This document shows positions 20,410 to 31,230 of a stretch of DNA of 64,000 nucleotides, in pieces. The notes under the pieces were generated by a model, which saw nothing but the letters and a program-made list of their open reading frames with translations, was not told where the DNA came from and did not search any database. The position numbers and the translations under genes are program-made. Location of the stretch: positions 930,001 through 994,000 of the forward strand of contig NZ_CP062137.1 of the NCBI RefSeq assembly GCF_014843355.1. Reading direction: 5' to 3'. Positions within the stretch are counted from its first letter, which is position 1, and every line of letters begins with the position of its first letter. The DNA comes from Actinobacillus sp. GY-402. GTDB lineage: Bacteria > Pseudomonadota > Gammaproteobacteria > Enterobacterales > Pasteurellaceae.

Positions 20410-20880
20410 TTACGGAAGGACTTCAAATTTCAGATTTTTAAAGACCACATTATTAAACTGTACATCGACATGATATTCACCGACAGGATCCTGTTTTCCA
20501 AATTCCCAACATTGAACTATCACATCATTTTTAATCTCAGTACGAGGGATTTCAAAAACAGCCTGATAACCTTTGCCGTCCGTATCGGCAATTAATCTGG
20601 CATTATCGGCTTCCATGGTAATTTTTGCCGGCGCTTTGATATTTTCAATTAATTGATTGTTTTCCTGAATCTCAACATTTCGCACAACCACACAAAGTTG
20701 GCGTTTATCCTTTCTGGAAAAGCGATTGCCTTCCATCGGTTTCGGCTGTGTCGCACTGGCATCCAACACCTGCAAAAATGCGACGGGACGGGTTTCTTCC
20801 GATGTTTGCGTATTACCGGAAGCCATTACTGAACCGCTTAAAAAACAGGCGATCAGAGTAATCAACGAATATTGATTCAT
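20410..20880 (-). CDS. Unrecognised secreted protein inside the pheS-pheT operon
   Basis: A 156-residue protein I do not recognise. It starts MNQYSLITLIACFLSGSVMA, a clear Sec signal peptide with likely cleavage after Ala20, and has no lipobox. The mature part has two cysteines (C63 in QLCVVV and C124 in VQCWEF) that could form one disulfide, and the second half alternates hydrophobic and polar residues like a beta-sandwich. It is a periplasmic candidate. The gene starts 11 bases after the pheS stop and ends 18 bases before pheT, in the same direction, so it must be co-transcribed with the synthetase genes. No frameshift, and base composition is similar to its neighbours. Confidence 0.75.
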   Translation of the reverse strand: MNQYSLITLIACFLSGSVMASGNTQTSEETRPVAFLQVLDASATQPKPMEGNRFSRKDKRQLCVVVRNVEIQENNQLIENIKAPAKITMEADNARLIADTDGKGYQAVFEIPRTEIKNDVIVQCWEFGKQDPVGEYHVDVQFNNVVFKNLKFEVLP

Positions 20881-20891
20881 GGGGAAAAACC

Positions 20892-21905
<1,014 letters not shown>

Positions 21906-21990
21906 TTAATCTGAAATGTGCTTAATGATAATACTAACTTATTAAAAAATCACGTATTTTTTATGTGGAAAGTAAAGTTTAGAAAATAAA

Positions 21991-22018
21991 AAATCCCAAA
22001 CTGGCAAATTTGGGATTT
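21991..22018 (-). terminator. Terminator of tRNA-Val gene
   Basis: A 10-bp stem (AAATCCCAAA and TTTGGGATTT) with an eight-base loop. On the minus strand it follows the tRNA 3' end by 10 bases and runs into TTTTTTATTTTC. Confidence 0.75.
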
Positions 22019-22028
22019 ATAAGAAAGA

Positions 22029-22105
22029 TGGTGCGACTAGCTGGACTCGAACCAGTGACCCCCACCATGTCAAGGTGGTGCTCTAACCAACTGAGCTATA
22101 GTCGC
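22029..22105 (-). tRNA. tRNA-Val (anticodon GAC)
   Basis: A complete 77-base cloverleaf on the minus strand with encoded CCA (complement of 22029-22031). Acceptor arms GCGACTA and TAGTCGC pair, the D-arm has AGCTCAGTTGGTTAGAGC, the anticodon stem CCACC/GGTGG closes the loop TTGACAT giving anticodon GAC, and the T-arm has GGTTCGAGTCC. It closely resembles E. coli tRNA-Val(GAC). Confidence 0.96.
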
Positions 22106-22126
22106 AATATTAGGTATTCATTTCGG

Positions 22127-22187
22127 AAAGTGCGGTCAATTATAACGAGTTTTCTTAGCAAAACAAGTGCTTTTTCGACCGCACTTT
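22127..22187 (-). terminator. USS-pair terminator after glmM
   Basis: Arms AAAGTGCGGTC (22127-22137) and GACCGCACTTT (22177-22187) with a 39-base loop. Read on the minus strand it follows the glmM stop. The long loop makes it weaker than other USS pairs in the window. Confidence 0.5.
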
Positions 22188-22212
22188 TTCAACTGTTAAA
22201 TTTTTGAACAAT

Positions 22213-23547
22213 TTAACTGTTTTTCACTGCTTCGGCAATTTCCTCCGCCGATTTTTGCGCCAAAACGGCGTCTTCACATTCAACCATCACACGAATTAAC
22301 GGCTCCGTACCGGATTTACGTAACAAAATACGGCCTTTGCCCGCCAATCGTTGCTCCACTTCCGCTGCAACGGTTTTCACTTTTTCGCTGTTTAACGGAT
22401 TTTCACCGCCGTCAAAACGAACATTAATTAACACTTGAGGGAATAATTTTACCGCGCCGGTGAGCTCGTGCAGGCTCAATTTATGTTGAGCCATAGCGGT
22501 TAATACGGCTAATGAAGCGATAATACCGTCACCGGTGGTGTTTTTATCCAGAATAATAATATGACCTGAATTTTCACCACCCAATTTCCAGCCGTTTTCC
22601 TGCATTTTTTCCAATACGTAACGATCACCCACGTTGGCTCGTAAGAACGGGATACCCAGTTGCTTTAAGGCGATTTCAAGGCTCATATTACTCATTAAGG
22701 TTCCGACGACCCCGCCTTTTAAGTGACCGGCGCGCAAAGTTTCGCGGGCGATAATATAAAGAATCTGGTCACCGTCCACTTTATTGCCTAAATGATCCAC
22801 CATCATAATGCGGTCGCCGTCACCGTCGTAAGCCAGCCCTACATCAGCCCCAACTTCCAATACTTTATCCTGCAACGCTTTAATATCCGTTGCGCCGCAT
22901 TTTTCGTTAATATTTACCCCGTTCGGTTTGGTGCCGATCTCAATAATTTCGGCACCCAATTCGCGTAAGACGCTTGGCGCGATATGATAAGTGGCGCCAT
23001 GTGCGCAATCCACGACGATTTTATAACCTTCCAGACTTAATGAAGTCGGGAAAGTACTTTTACAGAACTCAATATAACGACCGGCGGCATCATTAATCCG
23101 ACTGGCTTTCCCCAAATCGGCAGATTCCACGCAATCCATCGGTTGTTCCAGTAAAGCTTCTATGGCTTCTTCCACATCATCCGGCAATTTAGTCCCTTCG
23201 GCAGAGAAAAACTTAATTCCGTTATCGTCATAGGGATTATGGGAGGCGGAAATCACCACGCCCGCTTCGGCTCGGAAAGTGCGAGTTAAATAAGCTACCG
23301 CGGGTGTCGGCATCGGACCGACAAAGACGGCGGACAAACCGGCTGCCGTCAAACCGGCTTCCAGTGCGGATTCCAGCATATAACCCGAAATACGGGTGTC
23401 TTTTCCGATAAGCACTTTTTTAGAGCCGTGAGTTGCCAGCACTTTACCTGCCGCCCAGCCCAATTTTAATGCGAAATCAGGTGTAATCGGAAACGTACCC
23501 ACTTTACCGCGCACGCCGTCAGTACCGAAATATTTACGTTCTGCCAT
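22213..23547 (-). CDS. glmM: Phosphoglucosamine mutase
   Basis: Converts glucosamine-6-phosphate to glucosamine-1-phosphate for UDP-GlcNAc, peptidoglycan and LPS synthesis. The 444 residues match GlmM. The phosphoserine loop [18 protein letters not shown] places catalytic Ser102, the metal site is YDGDGDR (about 240-246), the sugar-specificity loop is GGENSGHI, and the C-terminal phosphate-binding loop is [14 protein letters not shown]. It follows folP in the same direction, a conserved pair. Confidence 0.97.
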   Translation of the reverse strand: MAERKYFGTDGVRGKVGTFPITPDFALKLGWAAGKVLATHGSKKVLIGKDTRISGYMLESALEAGLTAAGLSAVFVGPMPTPAVAYLTRTFRAEAGVVISASHNPYDDNGIKFFSAEGTKLPDDVEEAIEALLEQPMDCVESADLGKASRINDAAGRYIEFCKSTFPTSLSLEGYKIVVDCAHGATYHIAPSVLRELGAEIIEIGTKPNGVNINEKCGATDIKALQDKVLEVGADVGLAYDGDGDRIMMVDHLGNKVDGDQILYIIARETLRAGHLKGGVVGTLMSNMSLEIALKQLGIPFLRANVGDRYVLEKMQENGWKLGGENSGHIIILDKNTTGDGIIASLAVLTAMAQHKLSLHELTGAVKLFPQVLINVRFDGGENPLNSEKVKTVAAEVEQRLAGKGRILLRKSGTEPLIRVMVECEDAVLAQKSAEEIAEAVKNS

Positions 23548-23626
23548 GTTTTTTATTCCTTATTTAGAAAAAGGTGGAAAACCACCGGTTAAAATTTTAA
23601 TGTGTTATTTTTGACGATAAAATCCA

Positions 23627-24454
23627 TTATGCATTGACCGTCGCCTGCCAGATTTTCAATGCGTCAGCGGTTTCCGCCACATCGTGAACGCGCAAAATCG
23701 TTGCGCCGTTTTGAGCCGCAAGCAATGCGCAGGTCACACTTCCGATAACGCGCCGATCAACGGGTTTATCCAATACCGCACCAATCATGGATTTGCGCGA
23801 AAGTCCGGCTAAAACCGGATAACCGTGCACCGCAAAACGGGCGGATTGTTGCAATAATCGGTAATTATGGCCAACGGTTTTACCAAAGCCAAAGCCGACA
23901 TCCCAAATAATGTTTTCATTCTTTATCCCCGCTTTTAAACAAAGTGCGGTCCGATTTTGCAGAAATTGCAATACCTCTTCCACCACATTGTCATATTGCG
24001 GCGCAACCTGCATGGTACGGGGTTGCCCCTGCATGTGCATAATACAGGTCGGCAACGCCAGTTCCGCTGCGGTTTCCAATGCGTTCGGTTCCTGCAGAGC
24101 CCGAATATCATTAATCATATCCATCCCTGCTTTCGCCGATTCCCGCATAACCGCCGCTTTTGACGTATCCACCGAAATCCAGCAATCGAAACGTTGACGC
24201 ACGGCTTCCACAACGGGAATGACGCGATCAATCTCTTCCTGCTCGCTGACTTCGTCCGCCATCGGACGGGTAGACTCACCACCGATATCGATAATTGCCG
24301 CCCCTTCATTCAGCATTTTATCTACTTGAACCAGCGCCTTGTCTAAACTGAAAAATTTTCCGCTATCTGAAAAAGAATCCGGTGTAAAATTCAAAATTCC
24401 CATAATTTGCGGTTGGGACAAATCTAAGACTTTACCGTTTGCTTGAAGTTTCAT
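23627..24454 (-). CDS. folP: Dihydropteroate synthase
   Basis: Condenses p-aminobenzoate with dihydropterin pyrophosphate in folate synthesis and is the sulfonamide target. The 275 residues form a TIM barrel with the two signature segments GILNFTPDSFSDSGKF (loop 1) and IDIGGESTRPMADEVS (loop 2), plus GLSRKSMIG near the substrate site. The 79-base gap to glmM suggests one operon. It is divergent from the sugar efflux gene. A USS core lies inside near 23942. Confidence 0.96.
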   Translation of the reverse strand: MKLQANGKVLDLSQPQIMGILNFTPDSFSDSGKFFSLDKALVQVDKMLNEGAAIIDIGGESTRPMADEVSEQEEIDRVIPVVEAVRQRFDCWISVDTSKAAVMRESAKAGMDMINDIRALQEPNALETAAELALPTCIMHMQGQPRTMQVAPQYDNVVEEVLQFLQNRTALCLKAGIKNENIIWDVGFGFGKTVGHNYRLLQQSARFAVHGYPVLAGLSRKSMIGAVLDKPVDRRVIGSVTCALLAAQNGATILRVHDVAETADALKIWQATVNA

Positions 24455-24560
24455 TTTTTGCCTTACCTAGATAAACGCATGCCGATTATAACGGAATTCC
24501 GCTGTAGGCGCACAAAAATTTGCGTTAAAATGACCGCACTTTTGTTCATTCGGTTTCATT

Positions 24561-25733
24561 ATGCAAGTACATCACAAACCGGCCAATCTTGTTGCCTTCG
24601 CTTTTCTGCTGATTGCATTCTTAACCGGCACGGCCTCAGCCTTCCAAATGCCGACGCTCAGCCTGTTTTTATCGCGGGAAATTCAGGTTTCTCCCTTGAT
24701 GGTGGGCATCTTTTATGCCGTCAATGCGATCATGGGAATCTTGATCAGCCAAATGGTCGCCCGCTATTCCGATAAACAGGACGATCGCCGGAAAATTATC
24801 ATCGGCTGCTGTTTAATCGCTATTTTCGGCAGTCTTATTTTCGCTTTCAACCGGAATTATTACGTGCTGGCGTTTCTCGGCACCTTCTTTCTGGGATTGG
24901 GTTCGTCCTCCAATCCGCAATCTTTCGCGTTCGCCCGCGAATATGCGGAACACAGCCAACGGGAAGCGGTAATGTTCACCACTATTATGCGCACCCAAAT
25001 TTCACTGGCGTGGATTATCGGTCCGCCGGTTTCGTTCGCTATCGCGCTGAATTGGGGATTTCACTATATGTATCTGGTGGCGGGACTGGCATTTTTACTG
25101 TGCGCGCTGTTAACCGCCACCATGTTGCCCAAAATCAGCCGAAAGCAAATCCTGAAAACCGAATCCGCGCCAATCAGCGCACCGACCAATAACCGTCAAT
25201 CCGTTATTTATTTGTTCACAGCCTGTTTTCTGATGTGGATGTGCAACAGTATGTATATGATTTCTATGCCGTTATACAGCATTCACGAACTGCATTTGCC
25301 GGAAAGTCTGGCGGGAACGCTAATGGGAACGGCCGCCGGTCTGGAAATTCCCGTCATGCTGATCGGCGGTTATCTCACTAAGTTTTTCCGAAAAAAGGTC
25401 TTAATTTTGACCGCACTTTTATCCGGTTTCGCCTTTAATTTGCTCTTGCTTTTTCTGCATGAAGCCTGGCAACTTGTTGCTCTGCAAGCTTTGAACGCCG
25501 TTTTTATCGGCATTATCGCCACGCTCGGCATGGTTTATTTTCAGGACCTTATGCCGCGCCAAATGGGCGCCGCCACCACTTTATTCGGTAATGCGGCAAA
25601 AGGCAGTTGGATTTTAGGCGGTCCGCTTGCCGGGCTCATTGCGGAACATTGGGGATACAGTTCAGTATTTTATTTGTCGGTGGTGATTGTGCTGATCAGT
25701 TTTTACTGTATGTGGAAAGTCAAATCCGTTTAA
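24561..25733 (+). CDS. Sugar efflux transporter, MFS SET family (SetA/SetB-like)
   Basis: A 390-residue, 12-helix major facilitator. The first helix LVAFAFLLIAFLTGTASAFQ, the SPLMVGIFY loop and the polar RYSDKQDDRRKIII between helices 2 and 3 (motif A position) resemble the Set sugar efflux family, which exports sugars and sugar phosphate stress products with protons. No regulator or sugar gene is next to it. It is transcribed away from folP, with about 106 bases between the starts. A USS core lies near 25409. Confidence 0.85.
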   Translation: MQVHHKPANLVAFAFLLIAFLTGTASAFQMPTLSLFLSREIQVSPLMVGIFYAVNAIMGILISQMVARYSDKQDDRRKIIIGCCLIAIFGSLIFAFNRNYYVLAFLGTFFLGLGSSSNPQSFAFAREYAEHSQREAVMFTTIMRTQISLAWIIGPPVSFAIALNWGFHYMYLVAGLAFLLCALLTATMLPKISRKQILKTESAPISAPTNNRQSVIYLFTACFLMWMCNSMYMISMPLYSIHELHLPESLAGTLMGTAAGLEIPVMLIGGYLTKFFRKKVLILTALLSGFAFNLLLLFLHEAWQLVALQALNAVFIGIIATLGMVYFQDLMPRQMGAATTLFGNAAKGSWILGGPLAGLIAEHWGYSSVFYLSVVIVLISFYCMWKVKSV

Positions 25734-25843
25734 CGGCGATGACAATCCGTCCGCTTATCAATACAAATGAAATAAAAATACACAAAAATTTCACCGCACT
25801 TTAGCGCGGATTTTTAGTAAAACTTAAGCTAATCCCCGAACTA

Positions 25844-25888
25844 TTGATTGAAATCAATACTCCGATGAAAATGATTTCTTACTATAAT
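25844..25888 (+). promoter_or_regulatory. FNR site and promoter of the carbonic anhydrase gene
   Basis: TTGATTGAAATCAA (25844-25857) is an exact match to the FNR consensus TTGAT-N4-ATCAA. A perfect TATAAT -10 box follows at 25883-25888. If transcription starts near 25892, the FNR site is centred at -41.5, the class II activating position. Binding and activation are inferred. Confidence 0.75.
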
Positions 25889-25907
25889 GCCCTACGTTTT
25901 TTAGGGC
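25889..25907 (+). promoter_or_regulatory. Hairpin at the 5' end of the carbonic anhydrase leader
   Basis: GCCCTA (25889-25894) pairs with TAGGGC (25902-25907), followed by TTTTGCCC. It lies at or just after the predicted transcription start. It could stabilise the mRNA, act as a weak attenuator, or end upstream transcripts from the efflux gene. Confidence 0.4.
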
Positions 25908-25944
25908 TTTTGCCCTTTTCCCATTTGTCACTAAGGAGAATATT

Positions 25945-26688
25945 ATGAAATCATTCCGTTTCCTGTTATCCATGAGCATTTTTATCTCACTCCCCCTTTA
26001 TGCCGCACAGGAACATCATCATTGGGGATATTCAGGGCAAGGTAATCCTGAGAATTGGGGAGAGTTAAGCCAGGAGTTTATTACCTGCAAAATCGGTAAA
26101 AATCAATCGCCCGTGAACATTTCGAAATCTATTCCCGTCCAACGTCAGGATTTAAAAATCAGTTATCCGGCACTTTCGCTTAAACTGGAAAACAACGGAC
26201 ACACATTACAGGCATCCAATATTGATCAATCGCCGTCTATCCGTATCGATGACAAAACTTTTATGCTGAAACAATTTCATTTCCATACGCCGAGTGAGCA
26301 CACATTTAAAGAACAACATTTCCCCATGGAAGCCCATTTTGTTCATCAATCTTCGCAAGGTGAGCTTGCCGTCTTGGCGGTAATTTTTAAGGCGGGAAAA
26401 GACAATCCGACATTGGCGCCGATTGTGCGGCAGTCGTTAAAAAGCGGTGAATCCGTTACTCTGCAGCAGCCGTCGGACATTCAGGGGTTATTACCAAAAA
26501 AATCCACCCATTTGCGTTTAAACGGTTCGCTGACCACTCCGCCTTGTACCGAAGGGGTCACTTGGGTCATTCTTGAAACGCCGGTTGAAGCCGGCTCGGC
26601 GCAAATTCAAGCGATGGAAGCCATGATTGGTCATAACAATCGTCCGGTCCAACCGATCAACTCCCGTTTGATCATTCAAGAAAAATAA
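25945..26688 (+). CDS. Periplasmic alpha carbonic anhydrase
   Basis: Zinc enzyme interconverting CO2 and bicarbonate. The 247 residues start with a Sec signal peptide (cleavage near YAA-QE, residue 21). The zinc ligands are His112 and His114 in QFHFHTPSEH and His131 in EAHFVHQ. NQSPVNI and the C-terminal LRLNGSLTTPPCTEGVTW are alpha-class hallmarks, and Cys48 probably pairs with the cysteine of TPPC. An AAGGAG ribosome-binding site precedes the ATG. A perfect FNR site upstream suggests induction without oxygen, which would suit a CO2-fixing fermentative organism. Commonly named cah in annotations. Confidence 0.95.
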   Translation: MKSFRFLLSMSIFISLPLYAAQEHHHWGYSGQGNPENWGELSQEFITCKIGKNQSPVNISKSIPVQRQDLKISYPALSLKLENNGHTLQASNIDQSPSIRIDDKTFMLKQFHFHTPSEHTFKEQHFPMEAHFVHQSSQGELAVLAVIFKAGKDNPTLAPIVRQSLKSGESVTLQQPSDIQGLLPKKSTHLRLNGSLTTPPCTEGVTWVILETPVEAGSAQIQAMEAMIGHNNRPVQPINSRLIIQEK

Positions 26689-26703
26689 TTGATTGATAAA
26701 AAC

Positions 26704-26746
26704 AAAAGTGCGGTCAAAAAACAACGAAATTTTTGACCGCACTTTT
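26704..26746. terminator. Bidirectional USS-pair terminator
   Basis: AAAAGTGCGGTCAAAAA (26704-26720) and its complement (26730-26746) give a 17-bp stem with a nine-base loop between the convergent carbonic anhydrase and pgi genes. Confidence 0.8.
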
Positions 26747-26764
26747 TATATCCTAAGGATTAGT

Positions 26765-28414
26765 TTAACGCCATGCCTTGAATCGGTTGATTAAACCGTT
26801 TGTTGAGCTGTCGTGACCGGTAACGGTTTCATCTCCGGCTAATTCCGGCAGAATGCGGTTCGCCAGTTGTTTGCCCAATTCCACGCCCCATTGGTCGAAG
26901 CTGAAGATGTTGAAAATCACGCCTTGCACGAAAATTTTGTGCTCGTACAAGGCAATCAATGCACCCAAGCTGAACGGCGTGATTTCCCGTAACAGGATGG
27001 AATTGGTCGGTTTGTTGCCGGTAAAGACTTTAAACGGCACCACATCTTTAACTTCTTCTAAAGTTTTACCTGCTTTCAAAAACTCTTCTTCCACCGTTTC
27101 TTTGGTTTTGCCAAATGCCAGCGCTTCCGTTTGAGCAAAGAAGTTAGACAACAGCTTGTTATGGTGATCCGCCAGCGGATTATGGCTTTTCGCCGGTGCG
27201 ATGAAATCGCAAGGAATTAACGTTGTTCCCTGATGAATTAATTGATAGAACGCGTGTTGGCCGTTGGTTCCCGGCTCGCCCCAAATAATCGGACCGGTTT
27301 GATAATTGCCGATGACATTGCCGTTACGATCCACATATTTACCGTTGGATTCCATGTTTCCTTGTTGGAAATAGGCGGCAAAACGGTGTAAATATTGATC
27401 GTAAGGCAAAATGGCTTCGGTTTGCGCGCCTTGGAAATTGGTGTTCCATAACCCCACTAATGCAAGTGTGGTCGGAATATTTTGCTCAATCGGCGTATTG
27501 CGGAAATGTTTATCCATTTCATGCGCACCGCTTAATAAGGCTTCAAAGTTTTCAAAACCCACGGAAAGGATAATGGAAAGACCGATGGCCGACCATAACG
27601 AATAACGTCCGCCGACCCAATCCCAGAAACCGAACATATTGTCGGTGTCGATACCGAATTTTGCCACTTCCGTCCCATTGGTCGAAAGCGCCGCAAAATG
27701 TTTCGCCACGTGTTTTTCGTCTTTCGCCGCAGCCAGGAACCAATCACGAGCGGATTTCGCATTAGTCATGGTTTCCTGGGTGGTGAAGGTTTTTGACGCC
27801 ACTAAAAATAAAGTGGTTTCAGGATTAATTTTCTTGAATACTTCCGCAATATGCGTACCGTCAACATTGGAGACGAAATGCATGGTTAAATGATTTTTAT
27901 ACGGACGCAGCGCTTCGGTCACCATGTAAGGGCCTAAGTCAGAACCGCCGATACCGATATTCACCACATCGGTAATGGCTTTACCGGTGTAGCCTTTCCA
28001 TTCGCCGGAAATCACTCGTTCGCTGAACGCTTTCATTTTTGCCAGAACTTCATTCACTTCCGGCATCACATCTTTGCCGTCAACCAGCACCGGATTGTTC
28101 GAACGGTTGCGAAGTGCGGTATGCAATACGGCACGATTTTCCGTTCTGTTGATTTTTTGTCCGCTGAACATGGCTTCTTTAGCTTCGTCCAAAGCGCATT
28201 CCTGCGCTAATTGACGTAATAATTTTAAGGTTTCCCGGGTGATCTTATTTTTAGAATAATCCACCAGAATTTCATCATTGAACGTTAATGAATAATCCGC
28301 AAAACGATTGGATTCCTGTTGAAAAAGATCCTGAATCGTCGAGTTCGCCAATTCGGCTTTGTGTTTCTCTAATGCGTTCCATGCCGCTGTTTTCGTCGGA
28401 TTAATATTTTGCAT
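26765..28414 (-). CDS. pgi: Glucose-6-phosphate isomerase
   Basis: Glycolytic interconversion of glucose-6-phosphate and fructose-6-phosphate. The frame is open 16 codons further upstream, but the ATG at 28414 ([12 protein letters not shown]) has a good AAGGAAAAT ribosome-binding site and gives 549 residues, exactly the E. coli length. Pgi signatures are present: [15 protein letters not shown], the family segment [20 protein letters not shown], and GQLANRI-like [12 protein letters not shown] with the catalytic lysine region nearby. It follows alr (dnaB-alr-pgi order as in Haemophilus). A USS core lies near 28110. Confidence 0.97.
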   Translation of the reverse strand: MQNINPTKTAAWNALEKHKAELANSTIQDLFQQESNRFADYSLTFNDEILVDYSKNKITRETLKLLRQLAQECALDEAKEAMFSGQKINRTENRAVLHTALRNRSNNPVLVDGKDVMPEVNEVLAKMKAFSERVISGEWKGYTGKAITDVVNIGIGGSDLGPYMVTEALRPYKNHLTMHFVSNVDGTHIAEVFKKINPETTLFLVASKTFTTQETMTNAKSARDWFLAAAKDEKHVAKHFAALSTNGTEVAKFGIDTDNMFGFWDWVGGRYSLWSAIGLSIILSVGFENFEALLSGAHEMDKHFRNTPIEQNIPTTLALVGLWNTNFQGAQTEAILPYDQYLHRFAAYFQQGNMESNGKYVDRNGNVIGNYQTGPIIWGEPGTNGQHAFYQLIHQGTTLIPCDFIAPAKSHNPLADHHNKLLSNFFAQTEALAFGKTKETVEEEFLKAGKTLEEVKDVVPFKVFTGNKPTNSILLREITPFSLGALIALYEHKIFVQGVIFNIFSFDQWGVELGKQLANRILPELAGDETVTGHDSSTNGLINRFKAWR

Positions 28415-28519
28415 AGTATTTTCCTTTTCGAGTTGGATTAAATTGAAAACCGGATTTGTCACGATAGTAACATCTTATAGCTTAAACGGATACGGATTTT
28501 ACCGATAATCTCACGGGCG

Positions 28520-29596
28520 TTAATCAACATATTCGGTCAATACGCGCGGCGTCAGTTTTGTCATTAACTCATAGCTTAACATGCCCATGTGTTTCGCCAC
28601 GGTTTCGATGGGCAATTCTTTGCCCCACAGAATGACTTCGTCGCCTACTTTATCCGTACAATCCATTCCTAAATCCACCGTAATCATGTCCATAGAAACC
28701 CGTCCTACAATCGGCACGATGCGTCCGTTGACGTACACAGGCGTACCGTCGGGAATATTGCGCGGATAGCCGTCGCCGTAACCAATGGCAATCACGCCGA
28801 TTTTGGTCTCTTTCTCGCTTACCCAGGTTCCGCCGTATCCGACCGGCTCGCCCGCTTTATGCCGACGGACGGCGATTAACGATGAAGTCAGCGTCATAAC
28901 CGGAATCAGGCCGAATTCGGAACTCGGCGTATCCGTGGGTGAAACGCCGTACATAATAATGCCGGGACGAATCCATTCAAGGTGAGAATCCGGCCAAAAT
29001 AAAATACCGCCGGAAGCCGCAATACAACGAGCGCCCGCTTTACCTGCCGTCGCCTGTAAAAAACGGTTCAGCTGGATTTGAGTATAATCGGAATCCAACT
29101 CGTCGGCACGGCTGAAATGGCTGACAAAACCTAATTGCGAATCCACATTCGGGCATTTTTTCAGCTCGTCGACATATTCATCCACCTCATCCAGCGCAAC
29201 GCCCAAACGATGCATGCCCGTATCAACTTTTAACCAAACTTTAACCGGATTCGGTAATTTCGCTTGTTTTAACGCTTCCAACTGTTCTCGGTTATGCACC
29301 ACGGTTTGAATATTATTCACAGCGATAATCGGCAAATCTTTCGCTGAGAAAAAGCCTTCCAGCAATAAAATCGGCTTAATAATACCTTTTGAACGCAAAG
29401 TCAAGGCTTCTTCAATGCGCGCCACGCCGAAACCGTCCACTTGCTCCTCCAGGGTTGACGCTACAAATTCTACGCCGTGTCCGTAGGCGTTGGCTTTGAC
29501 GATGGCGATCATTTTGCTGTCGGGCGCTTTTTGATGGATTAATTCAAGATTATGTTTCAGAGCGACCGAACTGATTTTGGCTGTTGCTGGTTTCAT
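28520..29596 (-). CDS. alr: Alanine racemase
   Basis: PLP enzyme making D-alanine for peptidoglycan. With the ATG at 29596 (MKPATAKISS, preceded by AGAAG) the protein has 358 residues. An ATG six codons upstream at 29614 is possible but has a poorer ribosome-binding site. The PLP lysine is K34 in VKANAYGHG. The second catalytic tyrosine lies in the GYGDGYPR/IIMYGVS region of the barrel, and GRVSMDMITVDLG marks the C-terminal domain. Lies between dnaB and pgi. A USS-pair terminator separates it from dnaB, so it may have its own promoter. Confidence 0.95.
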   Translation of the reverse strand: MKPATAKISSVALKHNLELIHQKAPDSKMIAIVKANAYGHGVEFVASTLEEQVDGFGVARIEEALTLRSKGIIKPILLLEGFFSAKDLPIIAVNNIQTVVHNREQLEALKQAKLPNPVKVWLKVDTGMHRLGVALDEVDEYVDELKKCPNVDSQLGFVSHFSRADELDSDYTQIQLNRFLQATAGKAGARCIAASGGILFWPDSHLEWIRPGIIMYGVSPTDTPSSEFGLIPVMTLTSSLIAVRRHKAGEPVGYGGTWVSEKETKIGVIAIGYGDGYPRNIPDGTPVYVNGRIVPIVGRVSMDMITVDLGMDCTDKVGDEVILWGKELPIETVAKHMGMLSYELMTKLTPRVLTEYVD

Positions 29597-29621
29597 GTTT
29601 TCTTCTGTTTTCATATGGATT

Positions 29622-29662
29622 AAAGTGCGGTCAAAAAACGATGAATTTTTTCACCGCACTTT
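29622..29662 (-). terminator. USS-pair terminator after dnaB
   Basis: AAAGTGCGG (29622-29630) and CCGCACTTT (29654-29662). Read on the minus strand it lies 18 bases after the dnaB stop and immediately before alr. Confidence 0.7.
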
Positions 29663-29680
29663 TCGTTTCGAAAGTGGTTT

Positions 29681-31099
29681 TTAATAATTGTCGTCAAAAG
29701 GTAAAGCGCCCGCATAGTTGTCAAAGCGCGAATATCGCCCTTGGAAGGTTAAACGTACCCGTCCAATCGGGCCGTTACGCTGTTTACCGATAATAATTTC
29801 CGCCACGTTTTTATTTTCTTCCGTGGTTTCGTGATACACCTCGTCGCGGTAAATAAACATAATTAAATCCGCGTCCTGTTCAATGGAACCGGATTCACGC
29901 AAATCGGAATTCACCGGGCGTTTATCGGTGCGGTTTTCCAGGGTTCGGTTTAATTGTGACAACGCCACAACGGGTACTTCCAATTCTTTTGCCAGCGCTT
30001 TCAGCGAGCGGGAAATTTCGGCGATTTCAAGGGTTCGGTTATCAAATCCCGGCGCCCGCATCAATTGCAGATAATCCACCATAATCAGGCTTAATCCGCC
30101 TCGCTCGCGATATACCCGGCGGGCGCGGGAACGTAATTCCGTCGGCGTTAATCCGGCGGAATCATCGATGTACATATTGGATTTTTCACTGAGCAACGCC
30201 ACGGTGCTGGAAATTTTTGCCCAATCGCCGTCGTCTTCAATTTGCCCCGTACGGATAGCGGTTTGATCTACGCGGGAAAGTGACGCCAAAGTACGCATCA
30301 TAATTTGATCCGCCGGCATTTCAAGACTAAAAATCAGCACCGGCTTATCGCTTGCCATTGCCGCGTTTTCACACAGATTCATGGCAAAAGTGGTTTTTCC
30401 CATGGACGGACGCGCCGCCACAATAATTAAGTCCGACGGTTGCAACCCCGCGGTTTTCTTGTCTAAATCCACAAATCCGGTGGTCACGCCCGTAATCCCG
30501 TTATTGCCGGCGCCCATGGCTTTCAGCGTTTCGATTTTGGTGATCGTTCGCTCCAAAATATTGACTACGTTTTCCGGACCTTCATTTTGAGTGGAGCGTT
30601 TTTCCGCAATGGTGAACACATCCCGTTCCGCTTCATCGAGAATTTCCTTGACGTCCTTTCCTTTCGGCGAATAAGCGCGCTGGGCGATGTTGTTACTCAC
30701 CCCGATTAAATCGCGCAGAATCGCTTTTTCCCGTACGATATCGGAATAAGCGTTAATATTCGCCGCACTTGGCGTATTTTTGGATAATTCCGCCAGATAA
30801 GCGAATCCGCCCACATCTTCAATAATGCCTTTGTTTTTAAGCGCTTGATCCAACGTCAATAAATCGATAGGTTGATTTTGACGGGTCAGGTTTTCCATTT
30901 CCTGGAAAATAATGCGATGGGCCGCAAGATAGAAATCGTCGGCAATTACGCGTTCCACCACATTTTCCCAATGCCGGTTGTTCAGCATAACTGCGCCCAG
31001 CACCGCCTGTTCGGCTTCAATGGAATGCGGCGGCATAGCCACTTGCGCGGTTTGTTGATCGCGTTCCTGCGGTAAATATTGTGAAGGTTGACGAGCCAT
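29681..31099 (-). CDS. dnaB: Replicative DNA helicase DnaB
   Basis: Hexameric 5'-3' helicase of the replication fork. The 472 residues match E. coli (471). The N-terminal primase-interacting domain (about 20-125) opens PPHSIEAEQAVLGAVMLNN. The RecA-like domain has Walker A ARPSMGKTTFAMN, Walker B LIMVDYLQLM, and the arginine finger region QRNGPIGRVRLTF. No intein is present. Upstream of the alr gene as in E. coli and Haemophilus. Confidence 0.98.
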   Translation of the reverse strand: MARQPSQYLPQERDQQTAQVAMPPHSIEAEQAVLGAVMLNNRHWENVVERVIADDFYLAAHRIIFQEMENLTRQNQPIDLLTLDQALKNKGIIEDVGGFAYLAELSKNTPSAANINAYSDIVREKAILRDLIGVSNNIAQRAYSPKGKDVKEILDEAERDVFTIAEKRSTQNEGPENVVNILERTITKIETLKAMGAGNNGITGVTTGFVDLDKKTAGLQPSDLIIVAARPSMGKTTFAMNLCENAAMASDKPVLIFSLEMPADQIMMRTLASLSRVDQTAIRTGQIEDDGDWAKISSTVALLSEKSNMYIDDSAGLTPTELRSRARRVYRERGGLSLIMVDYLQLMRAPGFDNRTLEIAEISRSLKALAKELEVPVVALSQLNRTLENRTDKRPVNSDLRESGSIEQDADLIMFIYRDEVYHETTEENKNVAEIIIGKQRNGPIGRVRLTFQGRYSRFDNYAGALPFDDNY

Positions 31100-31176
31100 A
31101 AATTATCGGATTGGATGAATTGAAAATTACGGGTAATGATACGCTAAATTTAGCGCAAATTTAAGGGCTAAAAAGA

Positions 31177-31218
31177 AAAAGTGCGGTCAAAAATCTGTAA
31201 ATTTTTCACCGCACTTTT
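31177..31218 (-). terminator. USS-pair terminator after aroG
   Basis: AAAAGTGCGG (31177-31186) and CCGCACTTTT (31209-31218), 12 bases after the aroG stop on the minus strand. Confidence 0.75.
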
Positions 31219-31230
31219 ACTGATGCCGAG

